This document shows positions 23,135 to 32,906 of a DNA stretch of 64,000 nt, piece by piece. Positions within the stretch are counted from its first letter, which is position 1; each line of letters begins with the position of its first letter. Position numbers and translations under genes: made by a program. Below the pieces are notes generated by a model, which was given only the letters and a program-made list of their open reading frames with translations, made no database searches and had not been told where the DNA came from. The stretch lies in NCBI GenBank assembly GCA_045546735.1, contig JAZQDJ010000105.1:35335-99334 (forward strand), given 5' to 3'. The DNA is from SVFI01 sp045546735 (GTDB lineage: Bacteria > Bacillota > Clostridia > Lachnospirales > Lachnospiraceae).

Positions 23135-24439
23135 TTAAATAAATTTTATCTTCTGTATCATCTTAACAAATTCATCATTTGTTTTGGTGCGCACAAACAT
23201 ATCAAGAATCTTCTCTACCGCCTCATCCGGTTTCATGCTTGTAAGCGCGCGGCGCATAATACCGACTGCCTGTAACTCGTCTTCTGTAAGGAGTAAATCC
23301 TCTCGACGTGTTCCGGACTTCGGAATATCAATGGCCGGGAATACTCTCTTTTCAGAAAGTTTGCGGTCAAGAATCATTTCCATGTTACCGGTTCCTTTGA
23401 ACTCCTCATAAACTACGTCGTCCATCTTAGAACCCGTATCAACAAGTGCTGTTGCAAGAATCGTAAGGCTTCCGCCTTCACGCATATTTCTCGCTGCACC
23501 GAAAAATCGTTTCGGCATATGAAGAGCCGCCGGGTCAAGACCTCCCGAAAGCGTACGTCCGCTCGGCGGAACGGTAATGTTATATGCACGCGTCAAACGC
23601 GTAATACTGTCAAGAAGAATTGTAACATCTTTATTCAGCTCCACAAGACGCTTGGCTCTCTCAATTACCATCTCAGACACTCGTTTGTGATGCTCCGGAA
23701 GTTCATCAAATGTAGAATAAATAACTTCCACATTCGGGCCTTCAATCGCTTCACGGATATCCGTCACTTCCTCCGGACGCTCATCAATCAAAAGAATAAT
23801 CAAATGCATATCCGGATTATTTGTCTTAATCGAACGGGCTACTTCTTTTAATAATGTAGTTTTTCCTGCTTTCGGCGGGGAAACAATCATTCCACGCTGT
23901 CCTTTTCCGACCGGACTGAGCAAATCCATAATACGCATTGCAACGGATGATTTTCCTGCTTCTAAGCGAAGTCTCTCATCCGGGAAAATCGGTGTCATAT
24001 CCTCAAAATTTGTTCTCTTACCCATTTCCGACGGATGACGGCCGTTAATCTTCTTTAAATATAGCAGCGCACTGAATTTTTCACCCTGCGTTTTCACTCT
24101 CGTGTTACCGACGATAATATCTCCTGTTCTGAGACTGAATTTGCGGATCTGACTCGGTGCGACATAGACATCATTTTCTCCCGGCAGATAATTGTTACTC
24201 CGGATAAAACCATAGCCCTCCGACATAACCTCTAAAATACCTTCCGCTTCGATTCCGCTGTCCAAATCGGAACTAAGCTTCTCCGGGTCAATTTTACTCT
24301 TTTCATCTTCTGCAAGCATGGCATCCACAACTTCTGCCTTTTTCATTGCAGTAACGCCTTTTATCCCTCTTGTCTTCGCGATTTCTTTTAAATCAGAAAG
24401 CGCAAGGGATTCATACTTGTCTCTCATACTTGTATCCAT
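23135..24439 (-). CDS. rho: Transcription termination factor Rho
   Basis: A 434-residue Rho hexamer subunit. The N-terminal Rho_N helix domain (LSDLKEIAKTRGIKG), the cold-shock-like RNA-binding domain (GILEVMSEGYGFIRSNNY), the Walker A loop SPPKAGKTTLLKE (about residue 189-201) and Walker B (LIILLIDERPEEVT) are in the usual order. The R-loop SGGLDPAALHMPKRFFGA follows. It is an ATP-driven RNA translocase that ends transcription. Full length, no insertion. Confidence 0.98.
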   Translation of the reverse strand: MDTSMRDKYESLALSDLKEIAKTRGIKGVTAMKKAEVVDAMLAEDEKSKIDPEKLSSDLDSGIEAEGILEVMSEGYGFIRSNNYLPGENDVYVAPSQIRKFSLRTGDIIVGNTRVKTQGEKFSALLYLKKINGRHPSEMGKRTNFEDMTPIFPDERLRLEAGKSSVAMRIMDLLSPVGKGQRGMIVSPPKAGKTTLLKEVARSIKTNNPDMHLIILLIDERPEEVTDIREAIEGPNVEVIYSTFDELPEHHKRVSEMVIERAKRLVELNKDVTILLDSITRLTRAYNITVPPSGRTLSGGLDPAALHMPKRFFGAARNMREGGSLTILATALVDTGSKMDDVVYEEFKGTGNMEMILDRKLSEKRVFPAIDIPKSGTRREDLLLTEDELQAVGIMRRALTSMKPDEAVEKILDMFVRTKTNDEFVKMIQKIKFI

Positions 24440-24589
24440 AAAAAAATCTCCTATCTTTTACATAAACATATCTATTCAATTGTATGTTTGGGATTCATAT
24501 CGATTTGTTCTTGAGTTGCATTTTCTTTTCTAAGTATAATCATTTCGCCGAAATTAGTAAAGTCTTTTTTGTTTTTTCCGTCGCGCACA

Positions 24590-24618
24590 TTGCACACACG
24601 CCGTTTTTAAGATATATT
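24590..24618 (+). promoter_or_regulatory. Sigma-A promoter of the malic enzyme operon
   Basis: TTGCAC (24590-24595), 17-base spacer, TATATT (24613-24618). The ATG at 24659 is 41 bases downstream of the -10 box. Confidence 0.7.
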
Positions 24619-24658
24619 ATAAAGGTCAAAAAAAATAAAAAAAGAAAAGGGTATGAAA

Positions 24659-25807
24659 ATGACAACAAACGAAAAAGCATTACAGCTTCACGAACAGTGG
24701 CAGGGAAAATTGAACACTGTCTCAAAAGTAAAAGTAAACTCAAGAGAGGCTTTATCTCTCTCATACACACCGGGCGTCGCAGAGCCGTGTAAAGTGATTG
24801 CCGAGGATAAAGAAGCCGCTTACAAATATACCATGAAAAGCAATACAGTTGCTGTTATCTCCGACGGCAGCGCTGTGCTGGGCCTTGGAAATATCGGTCC
24901 GCACGCAGCTATGCCTGTTATGGAAGGAAAATGTGTTTTATTTAAAGAGTTCGGCGATGTAAATGCCGTTCCTATTTGCCTTGATACACAGGATACGGAA
25001 GAACTGATTAAAACAATCACATACCTGGCACCGAACTACGGCGGCATCAACTTAGAAGATATCAGTGCTCCGCGTTGTTTCGAAATTGAGGAACGCTTAA
25101 AAGCTACACTTGATATTCCTGTTTTTCACGATGACCAGCACGGAACTGCTATTGTTGTTCTTGCCGGTATTATCAACGGATTAAAAGTGGTAGGAAAAGA
25201 AAAAGAAAACTGCAAAGTCGTTGTCAACGGTGCAGGAAGCGCCGGCGTAGCTATCACAAAGCTTTTACTTACTTACGGTTTTAAAAATATTGTTATGTGT
25301 GACCGTGTCGGTATTCTCGCAAAAGACACTGACGGTCTTAACTGGATGCAGAAAAAAATGACGGATACAACGAATCCAAACAATGAAACGGGATCTCTTG
25401 CCGATGCACTGAAGGGCGCAGATATCTTTGTCGGTGTTTCTGCTCCGAATATCGTGACACCGGAGATGGTTTCTTCCATGAATCCGGATTCCATCTTATT
25501 TGCCATGGCTAACCCTGTACCGGAAATCATGCCTGACGTAGCCAAAGCCGCAGGCGCCAGAGTTGTCGGAACCGGACGCTCCGATTTCCCAAACCAGGTT
25601 AACAACGTCGTCGCTTTTCCTGGCATTTTCAAAGGTGCTCTCGAAGGACGCGCTCCTCAGATTACGGAAGAAATGAAATTAGCAGCCGCTAATGCGCTCG
25701 CAGCCCTTGTTTCTCCTCAAGAGTTATCCGAGGACAACATTTTACCGGAAGCCTTTGACCCACGCGTAGCAGAAGCTGTCGCTAACGCCGTAAAAGCCCA
25801 CATTTAA
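24659..25807 (+). CDS. NAD-dependent malic enzyme
   Basis: A 382-residue short bacterial malic enzyme. The N-terminal catalytic domain has SLSYTPGVAEPCK and GNIGPHAAMPVMEGK with the catalytic Lys and Tyr region; HDDQHGTAIVV marks the metal/active site. The NAD-binding domain has VVNGAGSAGVAITKLLL and ends VVAFPGIFKGAL. It decarboxylates malate to pyruvate. It lacks the phosphotransacetylase tail of E. coli MaeB. ATG at 24653 also in frame, but AAAAGGG is better spaced from 24659. Confidence 0.95.
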   Translation: MTTNEKALQLHEQWQGKLNTVSKVKVNSREALSLSYTPGVAEPCKVIAEDKEAAYKYTMKSNTVAVISDGSAVLGLGNIGPHAAMPVMEGKCVLFKEFGDVNAVPICLDTQDTEELIKTITYLAPNYGGINLEDISAPRCFEIEERLKATLDIPVFHDDQHGTAIVVLAGIINGLKVVGKEKENCKVVVNGAGSAGVAITKLLLTYGFKNIVMCDRVGILAKDTDGLNWMQKKMTDTTNPNNETGSLADALKGADIFVGVSAPNIVTPEMVSSMNPDSILFAMANPVPEIMPDVAKAAGARVVGTGRSDFPNQVNNVVAFPGIFKGALEGRAPQITEEMKLAAANALAALVSPQELSEDNILPEAFDPRVAEAVANAVKAHI

Positions 25808-25811
25808 TCGT

Positions 25812-26750
25812 ATGGATGCAAATAAGCCTTATAACAGTCTGAATTCTTATTTAAAAAATAAATATGGTGAGAAGATTTTCAAAATAGCTCTTGACGGCGG
25901 CTTTACATGTCCGAACCGTGACGGCACAAAAGGCAGCAGAGGCTGTATTTTCTGTTCATCCGGCGGAAGCGGCGAATTTGCCACCGAAGTGACGGAACAT
26001 TCCGTTCCCGAGCAAATCGAGAAAGCTCTTTCTCTTTTCGGAAATAAAAACATCGGACGCAAGTATATCGCCTATTTTCAGGCCTATACAGGAACTTATG
26101 ACAAACCGGAAAGACTGCTCGCACTCTACCGCGCTGCCCTTTCCCATCCGCTCATCTGTGGTATTTCTATCGCCACCAGGCCGGATTGTCTTGAATCTGA
26201 GGTATTAGATGTCCTTCAGCAATGCCTTACGGAATTCCCGGACAAATTTATCTGGGTAGAACTCGGTCTTCAAACCATCCACAGCCGCACAGCTTCCTAT
26301 ATCAGACGCGGATATCCGTTATCCTGCTTTGAAGAAGCCCTGCAAGCACTTCATAACCTGTCCATCCCCGTAATTGTCCATGTCATTCTCGGACTTCCGG
26401 GGGAAAGTGATGAAGATATGCTTGCTACCATCGATTATTTAAATCAGCGGCATATTTTCGGTATCAAACTTCAGCTCCTTCATGTATTGAAAGATACCGA
26501 TCTTGCTGACGATTACAAAAACGGTAAGTTTGACTGTCTTACCAAAGAACACTACATTGATATTCTAATCCGCTGCATCGACCGTCTTGATCCGGAAATC
26601 GTACTTCACCGTGTAACCGGTGACGGCCCGGCAAAACTTCTGATTGCACCGGAGTGGAGTCTTTATAAATGGGACACGCTCAATACACTGCACCGGCTTA
26701 TGCAGGAAGGCGGCCATTACCAGGGACGGGACTTTCACCCTGCCCTCTAA
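25812..26750 (+). CDS. YhcC-like radical SAM protein (TIGR01212)
   Basis: A 312-residue radical SAM enzyme. The cluster motif is C-x9-C-x2-C (CPNRDGTKGSRGCIFC), the atypical spacing that defines the TIGR01212/YhcC family, followed by YFQAYTGTYDKPERLL and a VELGLQTIHS strand. Substrate unknown, though E. coli YhcC is long-known as an orphan radical SAM protein. It lies 4 bases after malic enzyme and 15 bases before DUF4364. Confidence 0.92.
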   Translation: MDANKPYNSLNSYLKNKYGEKIFKIALDGGFTCPNRDGTKGSRGCIFCSSGGSGEFATEVTEHSVPEQIEKALSLFGNKNIGRKYIAYFQAYTGTYDKPERLLALYRAALSHPLICGISIATRPDCLESEVLDVLQQCLTEFPDKFIWVELGLQTIHSRTASYIRRGYPLSCFEEALQALHNLSIPVIVHVILGLPGESDEDMLATIDYLNQRHIFGIKLQLLHVLKDTDLADDYKNGKFDCLTKEHYIDILIRCIDRLDPEIVLHRVTGDGPAKLLIAPEWSLYKWDTLNTLHRLMQEGGHYQGRDFHPAL

Positions 26751-26765
26751 AAGAAAGGATTTACC

Positions 26766-27281
26766 ATGACCCAGGATCCACATACTATATACAAACTGAT
26801 TGTCCTTTATATGATTAACCGCATCAACACTCCTTTAACCCGTGCGCAAATCACTGACTTTATATTGGACAGAGAATATACCAATTACATGACGCTTCAA
26901 ACTGTGTTTGCACAGCTTTCCGAAAGCAACATGATTGAAGAAAAAGCAATCCGGAACCGGACTCAGCTCTTCATCACCGAGGAAGGGGCCGATACGTTAC
27001 ATTTTTTTGAAAATCGTATTTCTTCAGAAATCAAAAAGGACGTGGATGCGTATTTAAACGAAAAATCCATGTCCATCAAAAAAGAAGCTTCTATTAAAGC
27101 TGATTATTATAAAGGTACCGACGGCGACTACAAAGCCCATCTTGTTGCTCTGGAAAAGAAACAAGTGCTGGTTGATATCACGCTGTCTGTTCCGACGGAA
27201 GAAATCGCCTCTTCCATCTGTTATAAATGGGAAAACAAAAATCAGGAAATCTATCAATATTTAATTGAGCAGCTCTTTTAG
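26766..27281 (+). CDS. DUF4364 winged-helix-like protein
   Basis: A 171-residue DUF4364 protein. The N-terminal half (IYKLIVLYMINRINTPLTRAQITDFILD) resembles a winged-helix DNA-binding fold, with a recognition-like helix in MTLQTVFAQLSESNMI. The C-terminal half is a small alpha-beta region of unknown role. It may regulate transcription, but no operator was identified. It is the last gene of the operon and its stop overlaps the terminator stem. Confidence 0.87.
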   Translation: MTQDPHTIYKLIVLYMINRINTPLTRAQITDFILDREYTNYMTLQTVFAQLSESNMIEEKAIRNRTQLFITEEGADTLHFFENRISSEIKKDVDAYLNEKSMSIKKEASIKADYYKGTDGDYKAHLVALEKKQVLVDITLSVPTEEIASSICYKWENKNQEIYQYLIEQLF

Positions 27282-27297
27282 AGCTGCTCGTTTATTT
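27267..27297 (+). terminator. Terminator of the malic enzyme operon
   Basis: Stem GAGCAGCTC/GAGCTGCTC (27267-27275, 27281-27289), loop of 5 bases, then GTTTATTTT. The stop codon of DUF4364 lies inside the hairpin. The convergent phosphodiesterase gene ends at 27292. Confidence 0.85.
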
Positions 27298-28602
27298 TAA
27301 CAATTCTTTTTTTACCTCGCCGTCCGTCTCGCCAAGTGACACACCTAAGATTGCGGCAAGTGTCGGTCCCTCATCCCATAAGCACATCTTCTCTGCCACA
27401 TTTCCCTCCGCTACGCCACGGCCGCTCATCATAAAGAAGGTTTCATAGTCCGGCAAATCCGGCAAATATCCATGTGTTGCATGCATTGCATGCGCTGTCA
27501 TATTTTCGACTTTCTCATATGGTTTTTCAAACCCGTTTTGGAAATAATATCCCTGCTGTGCCTCCAGCATACAGACACAATTACCGTCCGCCCCAAGTGC
27601 CTTTGCCTCTTTCCTTGTGATAATGCGACTTATCATTTCCAGTGGGATTTGCTGCAAAGCCGCACGAAGACGTTTCATCAAGTCATCTCGCTGCTGATTT
27701 TTAGCTTTTTTGAAGATTTTCAGCGTTTTTCTTGAAGCATAAATATAACAACACCCATCACAGTGCTGGGCATAAAAATCGTAATCTGCAATTTTTCCGT
27801 CATCTGACACACGCAAAAGTCCCGCCTGCTTCAGATAATAGTTAGGAAATACTGCGGTATGTGTCGCTATCTGGCAATGATCTCCGAGAACTACAACGGT
27901 TGTTTTTTCCATATCTCCGGTTTCTTCAAGCGCCGACAAAAAACGCCCCAAACGCTCGTCATGACGCCGCATAGCCTCTTTAACCTGCGGCGCATCAAGA
28001 CCGCATCTATGCCTGTGCGTATCCACATCTGTCAGATGAATCAGGAATAGTTCCGGATTGTACTTTCTTATCGTATATTCCGCCGCTTCTGTCACAAAAT
28101 TATCCAGATTCGGCTGATTTAATCCATCCAAAAGATGACCGAATTTACCAAGCAGGTCAATCTGATACACAATCGGACCGCTCACAGCCGAAATCATCAC
28201 CTGATTTTGCCAGTCCCTGTTTGGAAAAATCTCCGGAACACAATATTTGATACGGCTTTGCGCTGTTACCGGCCAAAGAAGAGCTGCTGTTGTCATCCCT
28301 TTCTTTCGTGCCAAATCATATATCGTTTCCGTCTTTACGTATTTTCTCTGCCAATGCCAGTCTTCTTTTCCGTTCCGCCTCGGCTGCACACGTATATTAT
28401 TAATCACACCGTGCTTCTCCGGCTTCTGCCCTGTCACAATCGAACAATGTGCCGGATATGTAATCGACGGATATACACTTCTTACGTGATCACAATAAGC
28501 AGACTTTTCCCTTATCTTCTTAAAATTCGGCAGACTGCCCATGTATTCCAAATCCCTGCTCCCGACTGCATCAAGGGAAATGATCATCATTCTTTCAGCC
28601 AT
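27292..28602 (-). CDS. Type I phosphodiesterase / alkaline phosphatase superfamily protein
   Basis: A 436-residue cytoplasmic enzyme of the nucleotide pyrophosphatase group. Metal and nucleophile motifs are visible: MIISLDAVGS (metal Asp, residue 10), VYPSITYPAHCSIVTGQ (Thr or Ser nucleophile region, about 60-76), LTDVDTHRHRCG (metal ligands, about 185-196), VVLGDHCQ (DH, about 233-240) and a C-terminal HATHGY. There is no signal peptide. It may hydrolyse phosphodiester bonds in nucleotides or phospholipid-like substrates. Its stop overlaps the rarA frame by 16 bases. Confidence 0.88.
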   Translation of the reverse strand: MAERMMIISLDAVGSRDLEYMGSLPNFKKIREKSAYCDHVRSVYPSITYPAHCSIVTGQKPEKHGVINNIRVQPRRNGKEDWHWQRKYVKTETIYDLARKKGMTTAALLWPVTAQSRIKYCVPEIFPNRDWQNQVMISAVSGPIVYQIDLLGKFGHLLDGLNQPNLDNFVTEAAEYTIRKYNPELFLIHLTDVDTHRHRCGLDAPQVKEAMRRHDERLGRFLSALEETGDMEKTTVVVLGDHCQIATHTAVFPNYYLKQAGLLRVSDDGKIADYDFYAQHCDGCCYIYASRKTLKIFKKAKNQQRDDLMKRLRAALQQIPLEMISRIITRKEAKALGADGNCVCMLEAQQGYYFQNGFEKPYEKVENMTAHAMHATHGYLPDLPDYETFFMMSGRGVAEGNVAEKMCLWDEGPTLAAILGVSLGETDGEVKKELLK

Positions 28603-29903
28603 TTCATATGCTCCTGTACTTTTTTCTCATACCCCATCTCTGTCGGCTCATAAAAGGCTGTTCCGACAATCTCATCCGGCAAATATTGCTGATGCGAAAA
28701 ATGTTTCGGAAAATCATGTGCATACTCGTAACCGATTCCGTGTCCGAGTTTTGCCGCTCCTTTATAATGAGCATCCTGTAAATGTGTAGGTACTTTTAAA
28801 TTTCCTGTCTTTTTCACACAATCCGCTGCTGCAAAAATCGCATTGCAAGCTGTATTACTCTTTGGTGCTGTTGCAATATAAATCGCAGCATGGGATAAAA
28901 TAATCTGCGCCTCAGGCATTCCCACACGCTCTACCGCAAGCGAAGCACTGACTGCCACCTGCAATGCCTGCGGATCTGCCATACCGACATCTTCCGACGC
29001 ACAAATCATCATTCTTCTCGCAATAAAAGTTACACTTTCTCCCGCATACAGCATCTTTGCAAGATAATAAACTGCCGCATCCGGGTCTGATCCTCTCATA
29101 CTCTTAATAAAAGCAGACACCGTATCGTAGTGGTTATCCCCGGATTTGTCATATTTTACCACACGCTTCTGAATACATTCCGAAGCAACCGGAAGAGTAA
29201 TATGAATCTTTCCGTCCTCACTTCGCTCCGTCGTCAAAACACCGATTTCAATTGCATTGAGTGCATGACGCGCATCACCGCCTGATAAATCTGCCAAAAA
29301 TTCCAAAGCATCTTCATCAATGCAGGCATCATATGCCCCCATTCCTTTCTCGGAATCTGTCACTGCCCTTCGCAAAAGATTCTTGATATCTTCCTTTTCC
29401 AACGGTTTTAACTCAAAAATAATCGAACGCGAAATTAAAGCCCCGTTCACTTCAAAATACGGATTCTCCGTTGTCGCACCAATCAAAACAATCGTTCCGT
29501 CCTCCACAAACGGCAAAAGGTAATCCTGCTGTCCCTTGTTAAAACGATGAATCTCATCGATAAAAAGGATTGTCTTTTTCTGATACATCCCCTGCATATC
29601 TTTTGCCTTTGCAACAACCTCTTCCATATCTTTTTTACCGGCAATCGTCGCATTAATCTGTGTAAACTCTGCACTCGTTGTATTCGCAATCACTTTAGCA
29701 ATTGTCGTCTTCCCCGTTCCCGGAGGCCCGTAAAAAATAAGCGAACTTAATTTATCCGCTTTAATCGCACGATAAAGCAACTTATCTTCACCTAATATAT
29801 GCTTCTGCCCGACAATCTCATTAAGCGTCGTCGGACGCATTCTTGCCGCCAGCGGCGATTCCTTTTCCATTGTATTTTCACGCATATATTCAAATAAATC
29901 CAT
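28587..29903 (-). CDS. rarA: Replication-associated recombination protein RarA/MgsA
   Basis: A 438-residue AAA+ ATPase. Walker A YGPPGTGKTTIAKVI (about residues 54-68 from the second Met), Walker B LFIDEIHRFNKGQQD, sensor and lid regions, and a C-terminal MgsA domain ending FYEPTEMGYEKK are present. It acts at stalled replication forks. An upstream start would add nine residues, but MDLFEYMRENTMEKESPLA is the conserved family start, so I place it at 29903. Confidence 0.95.
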   Translation of the reverse strand: MDLFEYMRENTMEKESPLAARMRPTTLNEIVGQKHILGEDKLLYRAIKADKLSSLIFYGPPGTGKTTIAKVIANTTSAEFTQINATIAGKKDMEEVVAKAKDMQGMYQKKTILFIDEIHRFNKGQQDYLLPFVEDGTIVLIGATTENPYFEVNGALISRSIIFELKPLEKEDIKNLLRRAVTDSEKGMGAYDACIDEDALEFLADLSGGDARHALNAIEIGVLTTERSEDGKIHITLPVASECIQKRVVKYDKSGDNHYDTVSAFIKSMRGSDPDAAVYYLAKMLYAGESVTFIARRMMICASEDVGMADPQALQVAVSASLAVERVGMPEAQIILSHAAIYIATAPKSNTACNAIFAAADCVKKTGNLKVPTHLQDAHYKGAAKLGHGIGYEYAHDFPKHFSHQQYLPDEIVGTAFYEPTEMGYEKKVQEHMKWLKE

Positions 29904-29988
29904 AACCTTTTGTACTTCCTCACCTGACATATTCCGGGCACTGCCGGTCTACTCAAAAGTATATCCGACGGACCGCTGAAATTCAATC

Positions 29989-30678
29989 CTAGTCAAACAA
30001 AATCTCATCCAATGTCACAAACGTATAACCATCCTCCCGTAAGCTGTCAACAATTGCCAGCGCCGCCTGCACACTCGTCTTCGAAGCATCATGCATCAAT
30101 ATAATTGCATTCTCCTTAGCATTCGGAAGGACATTTTGCATAATTGTTCCGACATCTGAAAGTTCCCAGTCACGGGAATCAATTGTCCAAAGCGCTTCCA
30201 CCATCGGCGGCTCATAAACAAGTTCCTCCGGTGCACGTCCGAACGGCGGACGAATTAACTGCGGATACTGTCCTGTCACCTCGTAAATCACTTCATTCGT
30301 CCGGCTCACCTGCATAATTGCTTCCTCGGCAGACATCTCACACAGATTTTCGTGGTAATAGGAATGGTTTCCAATCATATGACCTTCCTGCGCAATCCGT
30401 TTCACAATTTCCGGATGTTCCTTCACCTCCTGACCGAGCAAAAAGAACGTCGCTTTTACATTCCTCTGTTTTAATCCTTCTAAAAGCGGTAATGTATATT
30501 TATAATTCGGTCCGTCATCAAAAGTCAGGGCTATTTTCTTGATTTCTGTCTGATTATTTGACAAAGTCTGCCTATATATTCCCTCTTGATCATTTCCATT
30601 CCGGCACAATATCATCGCCCCCAGTACAATATCCAGAAGCAAAAGCACTCCAATCCATATCATTCTCCGGATTTTCAT
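29989..30678 (-). CDS. Polysaccharide deacetylase (NodB domain)
   Basis: A 229-residue protein with an N-terminal membrane anchor (residues about 5-22). The NodB motifs are ALTFDDGPNYKYT (catalytic Asp and metal Asp), HMIGNHSYYH (metal His), RPPFGRAPEE and MHDASKT (C-terminal His). This is the CE4 layout that removes acetyl groups from GlcNAc in peptidoglycan or other glycans. GTG at 30684 is in frame; the ATG at 30678 has GCGGAG in better position. Confidence 0.9.
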   Translation of the reverse strand: MKIRRMIWIGVLLLLDIVLGAMILCRNGNDQEGIYRQTLSNNQTEIKKIALTFDDGPNYKYTLPLLEGLKQRNVKATFFLLGQEVKEHPEIVKRIAQEGHMIGNHSYYHENLCEMSAEEAIMQVSRTNEVIYEVTGQYPQLIRPPFGRAPEELVYEPPMVEALWTIDSRDWELSDVGTIMQNVLPNAKENAIILMHDASKTSVQAALAIVDSLREDGYTFVTLDEILFD

Positions 30679-30719
30679 AAACACTCCGCGCTACTGTTTT
30701 CTATCTAATATATGCATTC

Positions 30720-31487
30720 TCAACCATCAAATTCCAACATATAATCACGATAACGCAAGGCACACATATTCCTCTGGCATTTGTAATTTTTCCTCTGCTC
30801 AATAGCAATGGTTTTAAAAAAAGTCTTCCAAAGGCGCTCATATTCCTGTGAACGTTTACTTTGCCAAAGACGCTCAATCGCCTCATGGTCTATCGGTGAC
30901 AAAAACCACTGCTTCCCTCGTTCATGAAAAACCCCCATCTCGCTACGGTCATCGATAATCACAAAATGTTCCTCCGGAAACCTGTCTGCAAAATGATCTG
31001 CCATCAACGGCAGAACAAAATTCTTCGGTTTAATGCGCGCAATCAAAATACCGTTTTCCAACTCTGCAAACCGTACAAACTCCCGAAAACTGTGCGATTC
31101 ATTCACTACATTCCGGCAAATCTCAAACACTTTGCAAACTTCCTCTCTTGCGTGCATATCAGTCACTCCTGCACCGACCCAAAATCCAAGTTTTAAAAAA
31201 TGATAGATTGCCATAATTTTCTCCTCTTCATGCGAAAGAGAAACCGCATAAATCTGCCGGTAAGCTTCCGGTGAAATTTTTCTGCTCACAGAGCGCGCCA
31301 CTTTCACCGCCTTCTCTATATCCGTCTCCACATAGCGGTACTGCGCAAACAGCTCCAAAGAAAAATCACCATCCGGCAATATCAAAAGCTGTTCGTCCGG
31401 TATACGCGCCGCCCACGCATCATAAATCGCCGTAAAAATCCCGTCCGGCGTATTTTCACATATGTAAATGATTCTCCCCTGCTCCAT
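30720..31487 (-). CDS. TIGR03915 / DUF4130 putative DNA metabolism protein
   Basis: A 255-residue protein of the TIGR03915 type: YICENTPDGIFTAIYDAWAAR at the start, then EEEKIMAIYHFLKLGFWVGAGVTDMH and ENGILIARIKPKNFVLPLMADHFADRFP. These proteins occur beside the TIGR03916 radical SAM protein and in some bacteria fused to a uracil-DNA glycosylase-like domain, so a role in DNA repair is inferred. The ATG at 31487 has GGGGTGAG 5 bases upstream and lies 4 bases after the radical SAM stop. Confidence 0.9.
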   Translation of the reverse strand: MEQGRIIYICENTPDGIFTAIYDAWAARIPDEQLLILPDGDFSLELFAQYRYVETDIEKAVKVARSVSRKISPEAYRQIYAVSLSHEEEKIMAIYHFLKLGFWVGAGVTDMHAREEVCKVFEICRNVVNESHSFREFVRFAELENGILIARIKPKNFVLPLMADHFADRFPEEHFVIIDDRSEMGVFHERGKQWFLSPIDHEAIERLWQSKRSQEYERLWKTFFKTIAIEQRKNYKCQRNMCALRYRDYMLEFDG

Positions 31488-31491
31488 AAGC

Positions 31492-32886
31492 TCACCCCGT
31501 CTTTTTATTGTTTTCAATCAAAAATTTCTGGTCATCGAAAAGAGACAGCTGACGAAACGTCACGTTATAATCTATCTCCCAATTTTTCTTTTGATCCAGC
31601 TCTAAAATCCGTCTCGTAATATAATCCTCATCTATCTTCGTCTGATACATCATTTTACCGTTACATGTAATAAAATAATGTGCGCGCTTGAGTACGACAC
31701 CGATTCTTTTCAACTGATCAAATCCGAGTTTTTCACTCCTTCTGGCTGCGATAATTCTTCGCGCAGACTTTACACCGATTCCGGGTACTCTGAGCAAAAG
31801 TTCATACGGAGCCCGGTTAACCTCCACCGGAAAATGCTCCAAATGACGGATTGCCCATTCACACTTTGGGTCCAAAAATACATTAAAATTCGGTTTTTCC
31901 TCTGACAAGAGTTCCTGTGCCTTAAACCCGTAAAACCGCAAAAGCCAATCCGCCTGATATAGCCGGTGTTCCCTGAGAAGCGGCGGCTTCGTTCCCGGGT
32001 CCGGAAGCGCACTGTCCTCATTTAATGCCACATACGCCGAATAAAACACGCGTTTTAAGTCGTAATTCTGATACAGCGATTCCGCTACCGTAAGCAGCTG
32101 ATAGTCATTTTCCTGCGTCGCTCCGACAATCATCTGCGTGCTCTGTCCCGCAGGTACAAAATCCTGTTTTGTGCGTACCGCCGGATATTGAAAGTCTCTT
32201 AAAGCAATCTCTGTCTGCTGCATAATCGGTAATTTTGCCTCTTCTTTTCCATCTGTCAAAAGCAGCCTCTGCCCGTGAATTCCCTTCTGAATCTGACGCA
32301 TCGGAAGCAAAATTTTCTCTCTGCTCTTTCCTGGCGCAAGTTGTTTCAAACCGTCTGCTGTTGCCAGCTCTAAATTCAAACTCATGCGGTCAGCCAAAAA
32401 ACCGACTGCCTCTACCAGCTGCGGTGAAGCACCCGGAATCCCTTTTACATGAATATATCCATTAAACTTATACTTTTCCCGTAAAAGCTTCAGCGTAATA
32501 TAAATCTGCTCCATCGTCTCATCCGGACTATGTCGTACACCTGAACTCAAAAACAACCCCTCAATATAATTGCGCCGATAAAACTGTATCGTCAGTTCAC
32601 ATACTTCCTCCGGCGTAAAACTCGTGCGGAGCGTGTCATTTGACCGGCGGTTGATACAATATTTGCAATCATGAATACACTCATTGGTAAACAAAATCTT
32701 GAGCAATGAAATACATCGTCCATCCGCCGCAAAACTGTGGCAGATACCGCTCGCAGCTGTGTTCCCGATCATGCCTGCTTTCCCTTTCCTCTCTACGCCG
32801 CTGGATGTGCAGGCCACGTCATATTTCGCCGCATCTGTTAAAATTTCCAACTTCTCTCCAACTGACAAATCTTCTACTACCAGCAT
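31492..32886 (-). CDS. TIGR03916 putative DNA modification/repair radical SAM protein
   Basis: A 464-residue radical SAM protein. The cluster motif is C70-x3-C74-x2-C77 (CIHDCKYC). The C-terminal part carries a helix-hairpin-helix DNA-binding motif (LRVPGIGVKSARRIIAARR, about residues 368-386). Sequence start EKLEILTDAAKYDVACTSSG is typical of the TIGR03916 family, always paired with TIGR03915. The LexA box and strong promoter immediately upstream indicate a DNA-damage response gene. Chemistry is not known; a spore photoproduct lyase-like or base-repair reaction is only a guess. Confidence 0.92.
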   Translation of the reverse strand: MLVVEDLSVGEKLEILTDAAKYDVACTSSGVERKGKAGMIGNTAASGICHSFAADGRCISLLKILFTNECIHDCKYCINRRSNDTLRTSFTPEEVCELTIQFYRRNYIEGLFLSSGVRHSPDETMEQIYITLKLLREKYKFNGYIHVKGIPGASPQLVEAVGFLADRMSLNLELATADGLKQLAPGKSREKILLPMRQIQKGIHGQRLLLTDGKEEAKLPIMQQTEIALRDFQYPAVRTKQDFVPAGQSTQMIVGATQENDYQLLTVAESLYQNYDLKRVFYSAYVALNEDSALPDPGTKPPLLREHRLYQADWLLRFYGFKAQELLSEEKPNFNVFLDPKCEWAIRHLEHFPVEVNRAPYELLLRVPGIGVKSARRIIAARRSEKLGFDQLKRIGVVLKRAHYFITCNGKMMYQTKIDEDYITRRILELDQKKNWEIDYNVTFRQLSLFDDQKFLIENNKKTG

Positions 32887-32906
32887 ACCCTCGCCCCTTT
32901 TCTAAT